From Bacteroidales bacterium (GTDB taxonomy: Bacteria > Bacteroidota > Bacteroidia > Bacteroidales > P3), in assembly GCA_031257915.1 (NCBI GenBank), contig JAIRNR010000063.1:1-40445 (forward strand): a DNA stretch of 40,445 nt, read 5' to 3'. Both the position numbers and the translations under genes were made by a program. A model generated the notes under the pieces. It searched no databases and was not told where the DNA came from. It saw only the letters and a program-made list of their open reading frames with translations. The first letter of the stretch is position 1, and every line of letters begins with the position of its first letter. Shown piece by piece: positions 1 through 8,772 of the stretch.

Positions 1-354
1 ATTTTAGATGTAACAAGATTTAATAACATTGCGAAAGATCCGTTAGATGAGTGGATTTACTATTTAAAGAACTACAAGATAGAGGACGGTTTCAATGCTA
101 AAGGTTTAAAATCGGCGAACGAGAAATTGAAATACTATGCTCTCTCCGAGAGTGAACAGCGTGAATATGACCGCATGGTGCATTATGAACGTATTAGAAT
201 GAGCGAGATTGAGACAGCCATTATGGACGGTGAGGATAAGGGTCTTGAAAAGGCAGCACTCAACATGTTAAAGCGAGGATATTCGTTAGACGAAATATCC
301 GCAGTAACAAATCTGACGCCCGCCGAGATTGAAGAATTGCAAATTATATCATGA
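1..354 (+). CDS. Rpn-family nuclease/transposase (PD-(D/E)XK), C-terminal part
   Basis: The frame is open from base 1 and ends at TGA 352-354, so the gene starts before the window and 117 residues are visible. The visible part is a charged helical segment (DEWIYYLKNYK, then ALSESEQREYDRMVHYER) ending in a short helix-turn-helix-like tail with the motif GYSLDEISAVTNLTPAEIEEL. This is the usual C-terminal layout of Rpn-family recombination-promoting nucleases, often annotated as PD-(D/E)XK nuclease family transposases and common in many copies in Bacteroidota. The catalytic core lies upstream and cannot be judged. A head fragment of a second copy follows at 407-553, so this may be a site of repeated insertion and decay. 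Confidence 0.7.
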   Translation: MLDVTRFNNIAKDPLDEWIYYLKNYKIEDGFNAKGLKSANEKLKYYALSESEQREYDRMVHYERIRMSEIETAIMDGEDKGLEKAALNMLKRGYSLDEISAVTNLTPAEIEELQIIS

Positions 355-406
355 TAAAAAAACAGTAAATTCGCGGAACAAACATCCGCAAACAAAACAG
401 AAAAAA

Positions 407-553
407 ATGCCAAACGCCAGAACACTAATATCCCTTGACCGGGCGATGAAGAAAACCCTTCGCAAAAAAGCCGACTTTAATATTCCCGAAGTTTTTTTAA
501 GTGAACTTCTTAAAGAAAATCATACCATCTACCTGATTCAATTGTACCGTTAG
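407..553 (+). pseudogene. N-terminal fragment of a second Rpn-family nuclease/transposase
   Basis: The 48 codons from the ATG at 407 begin MPNARTLISLDRAMKKTLRK and continue ADFNIPEVFLSELLKE. This resembles the start of Rpn-family proteins (the 'SFDWAMKRLLR...FEVLEGFLSELL' pattern). After that the similarity stops, and the frame closes at TAG 551-553 instead of continuing for the roughly 250 further residues of the family. It is best read as a truncated remnant. The frame is also open upstream to an ATG at 329, but that extension has no family resemblance. The next real gene begins 2 bases after the stop codon, so the fragment may now serve only as leader sequence for the U32 gene. Confidence 0.55.
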
Positions 554-555
554 AA

Positions 556-1797
556 ATGGAAGTACTGTCACCTGTCGGCTCATACGCATCACTCTACGCC
601 GCCTTTCAAGCATCGGCAGATGCCATATACTTCGGACTTGGAACGTTAAACATGCGTGCAGCGGCAGCAGTAAATTTTACCATCAGCGACCTGCCCGAAA
701 TAGTGCAGCAGTGCCATAAACGCGGCATAAAAGCATATCTCGCACTGAATACAGTTGTTTTTGACAGTGAGCAGGCAGAAATTAACGATATTCTAACTGC
801 CGCCGCACAACATAAAGTTGACGCCATTATTGCATCGGATATTGCAGTTATTCTTGCAGCAAGGCGCAACGGACTGACAGTACATCTGTCAACACAATGC
901 AATATTACAAATATTGAGGCTGTGCGCTTCTATGCACAGTATGCCGATGTAATAGTACTCGCAAGGGAATTGTCGTTAGAACAGATTGCAAATATCACAC
1001 ATACCATAACAACTGAAAATATATGCTCCCCAAGCGGCACACCTGTGCGCGTGGAAATTTTCGCACACGGAGCGTTCTGTATGGCAACATCCGGCAAATG
1101 TTATTTGAGTCTGGATAATTTCGCAAAGTCGGCAAATCGCGGCTCATGCCTGCAACTGTGCAGACGTCCGTATATTTTAACAGAGAAAGAAAGCGATGTG
1201 CAGATTGAGGTGGACAGAGAATATCTAATGTCGGCGAAAGACTTAAAGACAATTGACTTTCTTGATAAAATTGCAGCAGCAGGTGTTTCAGTGCTGAAGA
1301 TTGAAGGGCGCGGACGAAGTGCCGACTACGTTAAAACAGTTACCCGCGTTTACAAAGAAGCAGTACAGGCACTGTCAGACGGCACATACGGTAAAAAACG
1401 CTGTGAAGTCTGGAACGCCTCGCTCGCCACCGTATATAACCGCGGCTTTTGGACAGGTTATTATCTCGGAAAGAACATCGGCGAATGGACAGAGCAGTAC
1501 GGCTCAAAAGCAACCACACGCAAAACATACATCGGCAAAATCACAAATTATTTTTCGCATTTGAAAGTTGCCGAAGTTAAAATTGAAGCCGGCGTACTGC
1601 GTAAAGGCGACAAATATATTGTAACCGGCAACACCACCGGCGTATATGAAGACATTTTGCAGGAAGTGCGCCTGAACTTAAAACCTGTTAACGAAGTAAG
1701 GCAGGGCGATATTTGTTCAATTCCGACTAAAGAACTCCTGCGGCGCGGCGACAAACTGTATTCGGTGTCGGAAGCGAATTCTCCATTTGTTAAATAA
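556..1797 (+). CDS. Peptidase U32 family protein (RlhA/TrhP type)
   Basis: The 413-residue protein has the U32 layout. An N-terminal TIM-barrel-like half starts MEVLSPVGSYASLYAAFQA and contains DAIYFG. The family signature VEIFAHGAFC...SGKC lies at residues 166-182, followed by NRGSC..LCRRPY at about 194-206. The four cysteines C175, C182, C198 and C202 are the likely iron-sulfur ligands. The motif SAKDLKTIDFLDKI and KIEGRGRSADYV complete the core, and a small beta domain follows (about 320-405). Despite the peptidase name, characterised bacterial members hydroxylate RNA using prephenate: RlhA acts on 23S rRNA and TrhP on tRNA wobble uridine. I cannot tell which applies here. The start 2 bases after the upstream fragment is the first ATG and gives a normal N-terminus. 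A strong promoter-like element overlaps the end of the gene. Confidence 0.85.
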   Translation: MEVLSPVGSYASLYAAFQASADAIYFGLGTLNMRAAAAVNFTISDLPEIVQQCHKRGIKAYLALNTVVFDSEQAEINDILTAAAQHKVDAIIASDIAVILAARRNGLTVHLSTQCNITNIEAVRFYAQYADVIVLARELSLEQIANITHTITTENICSPSGTPVRVEIFAHGAFCMATSGKCYLSLDNFAKSANRGSCLQLCRRPYILTEKESDVQIEVDREYLMSAKDLKTIDFLDKIAAAGVSVLKIEGRGRSADYVKTVTRVYKEAVQALSDGTYGKKRCEVWNASLATVYNRGFWTGYYLGKNIGEWTEQYGSKATTRKTYIGKITNYFSHLKVAEVKIEAGVLRKGDKYIVTGNTTGVYEDILQEVRLNLKPVNEVRQGDICSIPTKELLRRGDKLYSVSEANSPFVK

Positions 1798-1803
1798 TTT
1801 TTG

Positions 1804-1811
1804 TATATTTG
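1804..1811 (+). promoter_or_regulatory. Bacteroidota -7 promoter element
   Basis: TATATTTG fits the Bacteroidota -7 consensus TAnnTTTG and is followed by C. It lies just after the U32 stop codon and 192 bases upstream of the next start codon. A TTTG at 1786-1789 is only 14 bases upstream, shorter than the usual 19-21, so the -33 part is weak. Transcription would start near 1817-1820, at the foot of the candidate structured RNA. Confidence 0.5.
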
Positions 1812-1950
1812 CAGTCGTGGAAATCTTTCGTTTGGCGAAAGCAGGCGATATTAAGAACGCTGCAAGCGTTGTTACCGCGTAAAAAACCATATACAGACTA
1901 CAGTTCGGAGTCGTGTTTCACTGTTCCTTAACATCGGGCCCACTACCTCG
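1811..1950 (+). ncRNA. Candidate structured RNA (small RNA or long leader)
   Basis: This stretch lies between a good -7 element and the next gene and has no credible ORF. It holds two perfect short hairpins: CTTTCG/CGAAAG at 1825-1830 and 1836-1841, and AACGCT/AGCGTT at 1856-1861 and 1865-1870. A GACT/AGTC pairing occurs at 1896-1899 and 1909-1912. A long-range closing helix can form between 1814-1820 and 1940-1946 with one mismatch. The result is an RNA of about 130 nucleotides with paired ends and internal hairpins. A 6S-type RNA is one possibility given the size and closing stem; a leader of the 1996 gene is the other. No clear terminator follows. I do not recognise a family signature, so this is inference from fold and position. 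Confidence 0.35.
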
Positions 1951-1995
1951 TTTTCAAAGAAATAATTTTTAATATATTATAATAAAGAGTGTGTT

Positions 1996-3747
1996 ATGAA
2001 AAAATTGTTATTTATCATCGTTTTCACCGCAGCGGTATTTCCTGCCGTCGGTCAATGGTCCGATAATCCCGAACAGAACAATCAGATAATATTTGAATCA
2101 ATGTATGATTGGGACGCCCGCATACTTTCGGACGGCAGTTCCATCGTCTATTACAACCGTTCATCCCGAACTCTCATCAATCAGGACACAGTATTTTCCA
2201 TAAAACACGTGCTTGTGCGTTACAATGCAGACGGTACGCCGGCGTGGGATGAGCCTCTCATTGTCGCCAATACACCTAACCATACTTTTGTTATGGTCAA
2301 TGACCATCTTTTTATTAACAGTGAAGACGAGATATATTTAGGCGTTTCCGACTGCCGTTATGATACCGGCGACTGGGCACGCATGAGTTTAACTGTTTAT
2401 AAAATCAGCAAGGACGGCGAACAACTGTGGGGAGATACCGGTGTTTCCATAGACAGGCAACTGCACGGAATGATTGCTCAAAGTAATGCTATTGCACTCG
2501 AAGATGCCAGCGTTATAATAGCGTGGGAAGATGGATATTACAGTTCCGCCCCTTCAACAAGAACGAAAATTGCACGTATATCCTCTCAGGGCGAAGTTCT
2601 TTGGAATAAAGAACTTTCTCCGGCAGGTCAAACTGCAAAAGTTGTTAATGGCGGAAATAATGAATTTATCATAATTTATATGTCCGGCTCATCAATTCAG
2701 GCTCAGAAATTAGACTTTAACGGAGAGCGTTTATGGGGACCTAACGTAATTTACGATAAAGGCGGTTGGCCGAGTGCCCCTATGCATACAAATCTCAAAG
2801 TAGTGCCTGTGGAACGCGGTGCATTTGTAAGCTGGTATGCCGACCCCGACGCCAATCGTGCTGAGGATGCTTATTGCTCTTACATCAATCTGAACGGTGA
2901 ACTTCTTGCCTCAGGCACATCAGGACTTAAATTGGGGTACAGCGGTCTTCGCCAGTTTTCCCCCAGAGGAGTATATGACCCCGCTAACAAATGCGTTTAT
3001 TATATATGGTCTGAAATGAATGCAGGTCAGGATTGGAGCGGTATGAAAGGACAAAAAGTATTTCTTACCGGCGAATTCGGCTGGGACGCTAATGCCGTTT
3101 GGGTTGGTCCGTATTTAAAACGCCGTGTCGGGTATTCGGATGTCAGTATTGATAACGAAGGCAATCCCTGCTTTTTCTATCTCGAAGAGACAAAAAGTGT
3201 AAGCGACTATACCGGATTCGCGCAAAAACGCACGCCCACTGGCGATTCTCTGTGGAACACTATCTTTACAAAGATTGTCGATGATGAAGACCATATTTAC
3301 AACAAAACGGACCTTGCAGTACTGCCTTTTGTGCAAAATCAGTGGATTGCGCTCTGGAAAGACAATCGTCCCATAGCAACATCGTTAAGCGGTGAGCATT
3401 TTATTTGGGGACAAAATATTCTTGGCGACGGCACATTAGGCAGCGGAATTGTCGCCATAGAAACGGTAAAAACAAAAACATTACGTCCGGGTACTTCTTT
3501 CGGTGCTACTCTAAATCCCGTATCCGACAATACTTCTTTTGTTGTAAAAGATATGAAAGGCGAAAAAGTTGAGATTTTTATCAGCAATGCAATGGGGCAA
3601 AAAGTTACAACCCTGTTTAACGGAGTAATCGGCAGCAACGAGCAGCAAATAACATGGAATATTCCTGCACAGGTATCAAAGGGAGTTTACTTTGCCACTT
3701 TGCGTTCGGGACAGCGTAACGAGACAGTAAAAGTTATAAAAAATTAA
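1996..3747 (+). CDS. Secreted T9SS type A cargo protein, unknown function
   Basis: The 583-residue protein begins with a Sec signal peptide (MKKLLFIIVFTAAVFPAVGQ, cleavage probably next to the Gln). The body is beta-rich with repeated short units ending in tryptophan plus Asn/Asp-Gly turns (for example KDGEQLWGD, SQGEVLWNKE, FNGERLWGP, PTGDSLWNT). This pattern suggests a beta-propeller-like fold. The last 80 or so residues form a T9SS type A sorting domain: FGATLNPVSDNTSFVV, then VEIFISNAMGQKV, then KGVYFATLRSG and a basic end VKVIKN. The protein is therefore expected to cross the outer membrane by type IX secretion and be released or anchored at the surface. No enzyme motif is seen. It is followed by another secreted protein after 38 bases, probably in the same transcript. 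Confidence 0.8.
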   Translation: MKKLLFIIVFTAAVFPAVGQWSDNPEQNNQIIFESMYDWDARILSDGSSIVYYNRSSRTLINQDTVFSIKHVLVRYNADGTPAWDEPLIVANTPNHTFVMVNDHLFINSEDEIYLGVSDCRYDTGDWARMSLTVYKISKDGEQLWGDTGVSIDRQLHGMIAQSNAIALEDASVIIAWEDGYYSSAPSTRTKIARISSQGEVLWNKELSPAGQTAKVVNGGNNEFIIIYMSGSSIQAQKLDFNGERLWGPNVIYDKGGWPSAPMHTNLKVVPVERGAFVSWYADPDANRAEDAYCSYINLNGELLASGTSGLKLGYSGLRQFSPRGVYDPANKCVYYIWSEMNAGQDWSGMKGQKVFLTGEFGWDANAVWVGPYLKRRVGYSDVSIDNEGNPCFFYLEETKSVSDYTGFAQKRTPTGDSLWNTIFTKIVDDEDHIYNKTDLAVLPFVQNQWIALWKDNRPIATSLSGEHFIWGQNILGDGTLGSGIVAIETVKTKTLRPGTSFGATLNPVSDNTSFVVKDMKGEKVEIFISNAMGQKVTTLFNGVIGSNEQQITWNIPAQVSKGVYFATLRSGQRNETVKVIKN

Positions 3748-3785
3748 ATACATGTAAATTTTGTTCAACTAAATAATAGAAAATC

Positions 3786-6700
3786 ATGAAAAAACAGTTT
3801 TTATTCACAGCATGGTGCTTATTAGCAATGGCTGCGGGCTATTTGACTCCCTTATGGGGACAAAGCTATTCAACATCAATCTACAAATTCAGTACCGAAT
3901 CGGATGCTTTTACACCTTTATCAGGAGCAACAAGAGTATCGGCAATTTCCGATACTGTCGGTTCCAAACTTAACGAAATTGCAGCTTCTTCTCCTGACGA
4001 TGTAGTTATTCCTTCAGCTGATGCCTACGCTTCGGGATTTCCTGTCGGTTTTGATTTCGTTTTTCACGGCGACACCTTTAACAGGTTTCTTATATCGGGC
4101 CGCGGATTTATAAAACTTGGGAGAGACAGCGTAAGTGCACATTTCGGTCAGAATGCAATTAACCCTACAGGAAGAGGCAAATTAACACTTGAGAGTATCG
4201 GTCTCGACGCAAATGCTACCAACTACGGACGGACAAATACTTCTATAAGTTACAAATTAGAGGGTTCAACTCCCGACCAAAAATTAACAGTTGAGTTCCT
4301 TAATTTGGGATACAATTCCACAACAAAAACCGAGATTACCGATTACACCGACGACAGTATATCCTATCAAATTATACTGTACGAAGCAGATAATAAGATT
4401 GAGCTTGTTTTTGGAAATATGTGTGTGAAAAACACCAGCCCACAGTTTGCGATAGGACTGGTAAAAGCCAATTATGGAACGATGGACATGCACTTCAGAC
4501 TTCCCGGCTCTAACAGAAACTGGCTTACTACAACTTTCACTTCATCTGCTCTCGGAACCAACACTTGTATAGGTCAATCAGGTGCAACTTTCCCATCAGG
4601 CACAAAGTTTGTATTTGAAGTTCCCTCACCTTGTGCCGCACCTGTTGCCACTCCAACAAGTTTTAGTATTACGACACGGGCATCTACTTTTATTAAAGGA
4701 TCTCTTTCTCTGCCCGAAACAGGTGCGGACGGTTACGCTATTTACACGTCGGACAGCATTACTGCTGACCGCGAAAATATGACATTACTTACAGAAGGCA
4801 CCCTTACGGCTACGGTAGATTTTACAACTCCCGTATCAGGTTCCAGTATAGGTACTAATGATGGATGGACTAAAGATATTCCAAAATCCGACAAAAAGTA
4901 TGTTTATGCATACCTCACAAATACTGTATGCATTGGTAAAGAATACGGACCTCCAATAGTGGACAGCGGTAAATATATGCCTCTGCCGCCCACAAGTTTT
5001 TCAGTTGTATCAAATACTCCCGAAGCCATAACTTTATCCGTAACCGCAAGAAATCCTGGCGACACTGTAATAATTGCCGTAAATTCCGTAATGTCGGGTG
5101 ATGGAGTTGGTAATTCCACCAATGCAGGGTACTTTGGTGTTCCTCAAGGTATTGTCAATATTAATGATGTTATCAGTTTTAATTCCGAATTACAGTCAGA
5201 TGATTATGAACAATGTCCATGGCGGCACCCGCTTTATTCAAATTGTCGTGACAATGCGCTGCTACCCGCCGGAACTGTTATTTACAAAGGCACAGAAATC
5301 AGTGACTTTACATTTACCGATTTGCAGCCAAACCGCGTTTATTTTTTCGGTGCGTGGACAAAAAATGCAGAAGGTGAATATTCTACCGTAGCACAGCGTG
5401 CTTCAGCATTAGCGCAACCTGTAACTCCCTATACTGTTAATTTTGAACAGAGTAATACATCCACGCCTCCGTTCGGATGGGAAGTTAACACTGCCGGCGA
5501 GAAAATATTCAACGTGAACACTTCTGCAAACGGTTTTGTTTCAAATTCTCTTGGTACAGGAACATGGAATGCTGAAGGTATAACTCCTTTTATCAAGACA
5601 GAAAGCAGCACCGGAGCAAGATTAGCGGTTGATGTTTCCGGATATGCAACCCCTGTTAGATTTCAGCCAAACACTTCGCTATATGAAAACTTTAATGAAA
5701 ACGATACTGTTTATTTCGAGGTTTCTACAGACGGTATAGAATATAATGTTGTTAAAATATGGGTTAGGGATGATATGCCGGAAATTCAATCCACCTCAAC
5801 TAAGGTAGAGATACCTCTTGTTACGAGTGCGGCTGCTTTTAAACTCAGAATACGCTGGAATATGGTGACATCGGCTTATAGCCGTTATTTACAATTCTCC
5901 AATTTCCTTATAGAAGATATTCCTGCCTGCGAGCCGATAAAAACTTTGAGTATAAACGCTGGTACAACTTCTGCAACTGTTTCATGGACAGCCTTAGAAG
6001 AGGCTTCCGTTTTTGATGTCCGCTACCGTCCGAAAACGGATGAAGTCTGGAAAACTGTGCGTGTAACCGGAGAAAATTCCGTAACTCTTGAGGATTTACC
6101 GCTTGGTCCTGTTGCTATGGAAGTAGAAGTCAGGTCTGTTTGCGCCGTTGGCAACAGTTCGGAATGGGTTTCCGACGAATTTAAAACAGGATACGCTTTG
6201 CCGTTTTATGACAATTTTGACTCAAGTTTTATTGATTTTACAAATCGGGCTACTCCGGGAAGTTCTCAAAGATTGTTCCCTAAAGATTGGGATGAATACA
6301 TATTTTCTGCTGTGGATCCGTTTGATATTTTTTCCGATACGAACATAAGCGGAAGTATTTCCCTTGTTTCTCCATATACAAGTATGATTTTAACGACTGT
6401 GAGGGCTTATTCATGGAAAAACGGTTACCCAGCAGGTAACCCTACGCAATACACGTATAACGACGGTCGAGATCAGGCAACGATTTGGAATCACAGCAAT
6501 AGTTCAGCTAATAGCAGAAGATGGCTTTTGACAAAAGAATTTCAACTGCCGAACAATACAAAAGTTGCTTTTGATATATCGGTAAAACAAGCGGCGGCAA
6601 CTTCTTTAAGTGCAGGAACAGGATTGACGCCCGGCGCAAAGTTCTACGTTGCCTTTATTCCTTCAACAGGTACCGATACATTAGTCGTAACAAAAGGCAA

Positions 6701-8267
6701 TCTTTTGCTTGAATTAGACTCTGCTGATATTATGGAACTCTTCTTAGAAAATACATCGGATTCTGTTCATTACGATCTTTATTTATCAAGCGTTACGGAA
6801 GTCGGCTCAGTTGTTGCGGGCAGAATAGGTTTTAACTATGTTACGGATCTTGTAAGTGCGCCCGCATCCTTACTCTATTTGGATAATGTTGCCGTCGAAG
6901 CAGCCTGCCTGCCGATGAGCGGTCTTGCTGTTACATACTCTTCCATAGACAGTATCAATATTAAATGGAATATTGCTGCCGACGCCGCAGAAGGCTATGT
7001 ATTAAAGGTGTATGAAGATATTGAAAGCGATCCTGAGGCAATAGCCGTTACGGATGCTTTCTACAAATACGTTCCCGCATCTGCCGGCTGGTACGGCTTT
7101 AAGGCTGGTTATGTCTGTGAAAACGATACTGTTTGGAGTGATATTGTTCCTGTAACTGTTTCAGGGGATGTTTGCGATGTTCCCGCCAATATTACCGTAA
7201 CGGAAACGACAACATCTACTGCAACTATTGCCTGGGAAGGTTCCGGTATCCGTTACAACGTTCAGGTGCGTGCTCTTGATTCCGTTGGCGATACCGACCC
7301 GACGGAATGGGAAACATACGTAACAACTGAAAATACTTATACTATTTCACCGCTTTTAGAGGGTAAGGTTTATGAATATCGTGTTCAAACTGTTTGCGGC
7401 GATGATGTTTCCGGTACAAGTGAATATTCCGCAGTCGCAAGCGTAACTCCGAAACAGGTTACCTGCTTTGCTCCGTACGAAATAATAACTGTACCGACTT
7501 ATTACGATGTTACCATTTCATGGAGCGACAGCATTTCTGCAGGTTCTTACGAGTATGGTATTCGTCAGGGCAGTTCGGGTGAATGGACTGTTACGGCTAC
7601 GGAGGAAACATCAGTTAATCTCACCACTGTTTTACCGCAAACTGCTTATCAGGTTCGCGTACGCAGTATTTGTGACGCAACGGATCAGAGTGCATGGTCG
7701 GCACCTGCCCCGTTTACAACTCTCGCTGTTCCGACATGTCCGCTGCCTTCAAATCTTACAGCCAAAGCCGTCACGGCAACAACTGCAACTCTTTCATGGA
7801 CTGCTCCCGAAGACCGTGAATCGTTTGTTGTAACGTACCATGCTGAGGCTATTCTCGTATGGGATACTGCTGCGGTTACTGCCGACACTTTCACAGTGGT
7901 TGAAGATTTAAGCCCAAATACTATGTATATTTGGCGTGTACGCAATATGTGCGACCACGGACGTGCCAGCTCATGGGCAAGCGGCGAAAACTTTACTACG
8001 CTTCAGGAAGTGGCAATTGAGGGTTTGAATTCCAGCTCCACACTCAAAATTTATGCCGACAAGGGTCAAATTCATATCCTTAATCCCGACAATGAGTATG
8101 TAGAGCGTGTAGTGCTTACTTCTGCCAACGGTGCTACCTTGCAGAAACATGTTGTTCGCACTGTTGATAATATGCTTATAACGACTTCTACCCGCAACCA
8201 GATTGTTATTGTAAGTGTTTACGGTAAGAACAGGGAAATCCAACACACGAAAGTACTGTTGAAGTAG
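3786..8267 (+). CDS. Large secreted multidomain protein with FN3 repeats and T9SS-type C-terminus
   Basis: The 1493-residue protein has a signal peptide at residues 1 to about 26 (ending LTPLWGQ). An N-terminal beta-sandwich follows (about 27-280), then FN3-like segments (about 285-390 and 400-540). Two jelly-roll or MAM-like domains open with YTVNFEQ (about 545-710) and LPFYDNFDSSF (about 804-1038). FN3-type repeats cover about 715-800, 1041-1128, 1130-1225, 1227-1315 and 1318-1408; each begins with a C-x(2-3)-P-like turn and carries SW or AW and YEYRV, YQVRV or YIWRV strands. The last 85 residues (from VAIEGLNSSSTLKIY to HTKVLLK) look like a T9SS sorting domain, although the usual YPNP opening is missing. 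It is probably an adhesin or matrix-binding surface protein. No catalytic domain is seen. A strong terminator follows. Confidence 0.78.
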   Translation: MKKQFLFTAWCLLAMAAGYLTPLWGQSYSTSIYKFSTESDAFTPLSGATRVSAISDTVGSKLNEIAASSPDDVVIPSADAYASGFPVGFDFVFHGDTFNRFLISGRGFIKLGRDSVSAHFGQNAINPTGRGKLTLESIGLDANATNYGRTNTSISYKLEGSTPDQKLTVEFLNLGYNSTTKTEITDYTDDSISYQIILYEADNKIELVFGNMCVKNTSPQFAIGLVKANYGTMDMHFRLPGSNRNWLTTTFTSSALGTNTCIGQSGATFPSGTKFVFEVPSPCAAPVATPTSFSITTRASTFIKGSLSLPETGADGYAIYTSDSITADRENMTLLTEGTLTATVDFTTPVSGSSIGTNDGWTKDIPKSDKKYVYAYLTNTVCIGKEYGPPIVDSGKYMPLPPTSFSVVSNTPEAITLSVTARNPGDTVIIAVNSVMSGDGVGNSTNAGYFGVPQGIVNINDVISFNSELQSDDYEQCPWRHPLYSNCRDNALLPAGTVIYKGTEISDFTFTDLQPNRVYFFGAWTKNAEGEYSTVAQRASALAQPVTPYTVNFEQSNTSTPPFGWEVNTAGEKIFNVNTSANGFVSNSLGTGTWNAEGITPFIKTESSTGARLAVDVSGYATPVRFQPNTSLYENFNENDTVYFEVSTDGIEYNVVKIWVRDDMPEIQSTSTKVEIPLVTSAAAFKLRIRWNMVTSAYSRYLQFSNFLIEDIPACEPIKTLSINAGTTSATVSWTALEEASVFDVRYRPKTDEVWKTVRVTGENSVTLEDLPLGPVAMEVEVRSVCAVGNSSEWVSDEFKTGYALPFYDNFDSSFIDFTNRATPGSSQRLFPKDWDEYIFSAVDPFDIFSDTNISGSISLVSPYTSMILTTVRAYSWKNGYPAGNPTQYTYNDGRDQATIWNHSNSSANSRRWLLTKEFQLPNNTKVAFDISVKQAAATSLSAGTGLTPGAKFYVAFIPSTGTDTLVVTKGNLLLELDSADIMELFLENTSDSVHYDLYLSSVTEVGSVVAGRIGFNYVTDLVSAPASLLYLDNVAVEAACLPMSGLAVTYSSIDSINIKWNIAADAAEGYVLKVYEDIESDPEAIAVTDAFYKYVPASAGWYGFKAGYVCENDTVWSDIVPVTVSGDVCDVPANITVTETTTSTATIAWEGSGIRYNVQVRALDSVGDTDPTEWETYVTTENTYTISPLLEGKVYEYRVQTVCGDDVSGTSEYSAVASVTPKQVTCFAPYEIITVPTYYDVTISWSDSISAGSYEYGIRQGSSGEWTVTATEETSVNLTTVLPQTAYQVRVRSICDATDQSAWSAPAPFTTLAVPTCPLPSNLTAKAVTATTATLSWTAPEDRESFVVTYHAEAILVWDTAAVTADTFTVVEDLSPNTMYIWRVRNMCDHGRASSWASGENFTTLQEVAIEGLNSSSTLKIYADKGQIHILNPDNEYVERVVLTSANGATLQKHVVRTVDNMLITTSTRNQIVIVSVYGKNREIQHTKVLLK

Positions 8268-8765
8268 CAGTAATTTCGTACGTAAATTTTACGTATATCT
8301 TTTAAAAGAAAGCGGCGAGAGCCACCCTTTGGGTGGCTCTCGTTGTTTTTTTTGTCTATTTGATGTTGTTTGACATATCTGCAAAAAAAATGACCCATTT
8401 GCAGTTCTTATAGTATGCAAACGGGTACTGTTGGGACAAAGGTACAAAATTTTATACGGATTAACAGTTCGTACAGTGCGTCAAAACTGCAGTTGTAACA
8501 GCTGTTTATAAATCTGATTTTTGCCGAATTATGAAATATTTCAATATTTAATTTATTGATTAACATTATTATATATTTTTAAATGCGTTTGCCCTGCATT
8601 GACAGGGGTAAAATTTGCTTTTATGTCGGAAAAAGTGTAATTTTACAGTGGATTTAACTCCAAAAAAGTGTAGTAAATCGTCATAATTAAGTCCAAAAAA
8701 ATGTATAAATTGTCATAATTAAGTCCAAAAAAGTGTAGTAAATTGTTATAATTAAGTCCAAAAAA
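8268..8765. other. Intergenic region with terminator, short relics and tandem repeats
   Basis: This 498-base gap holds the terminator at 8316-8353, then AT-rich sequence without a credible ORF. At 8578-8596 lies a 19-base motif (TTTAAATGCGTTTGCCCTG) that nearly matches 12932-12950. At 8597-8610 CATTGACAGGGGTA also occurs at 10107-10120, inside the 3' end of the DUF234 ATPase gene. The last 140 bases are a 33-bp tandem repeat leading into the next start codon. No TAnnTTTG element stands out for the ATPase. Confidence 0.6.
8316..8353 (+). terminator. Rho-independent terminator
   Basis: A perfect 12-bp stem (CGAGAGCCACCC at 8316-8327 and GGGTGGCTCTCG at 8331-8342) with a 3-base loop is followed by TTG and a run of eight T. 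It lies 48 bases after the stop codon of the 1493-residue protein and ends that transcript. Confidence 0.92.
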
Positions 8766-8772
8766 ATGTATA
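8622..8772 (+). repeat. 33-bp tandem repeat reaching into the DUF4143 ATPase start codon
   Basis: Units start at 8655, 8688, 8720 and 8753 (33, 32 and 33 bases apart), preceded by a more degenerate unit at about 8622-8654. The core is TAAGTCC, six or seven A, then GTGTAGTAAAT or ATGTATAAAT, then TGTCATAAT. Two unit types alternate. In units 2 and 4 the run of A is followed by ATGTATA; in unit 4 this is the start codon and second codon of the ATPase. Unit 2 therefore holds a false start (ATG TAT AAA TTG TCA TAA) just upstream of the real one. Confidence 0.85.

Noticed and set aside
1890-1930. tRNA-like T-arm around AGTTCGGAGTC
   Set aside because: The loop has the wrong length and there is no acceptor, D-arm or anticodon arm at the right spacing.
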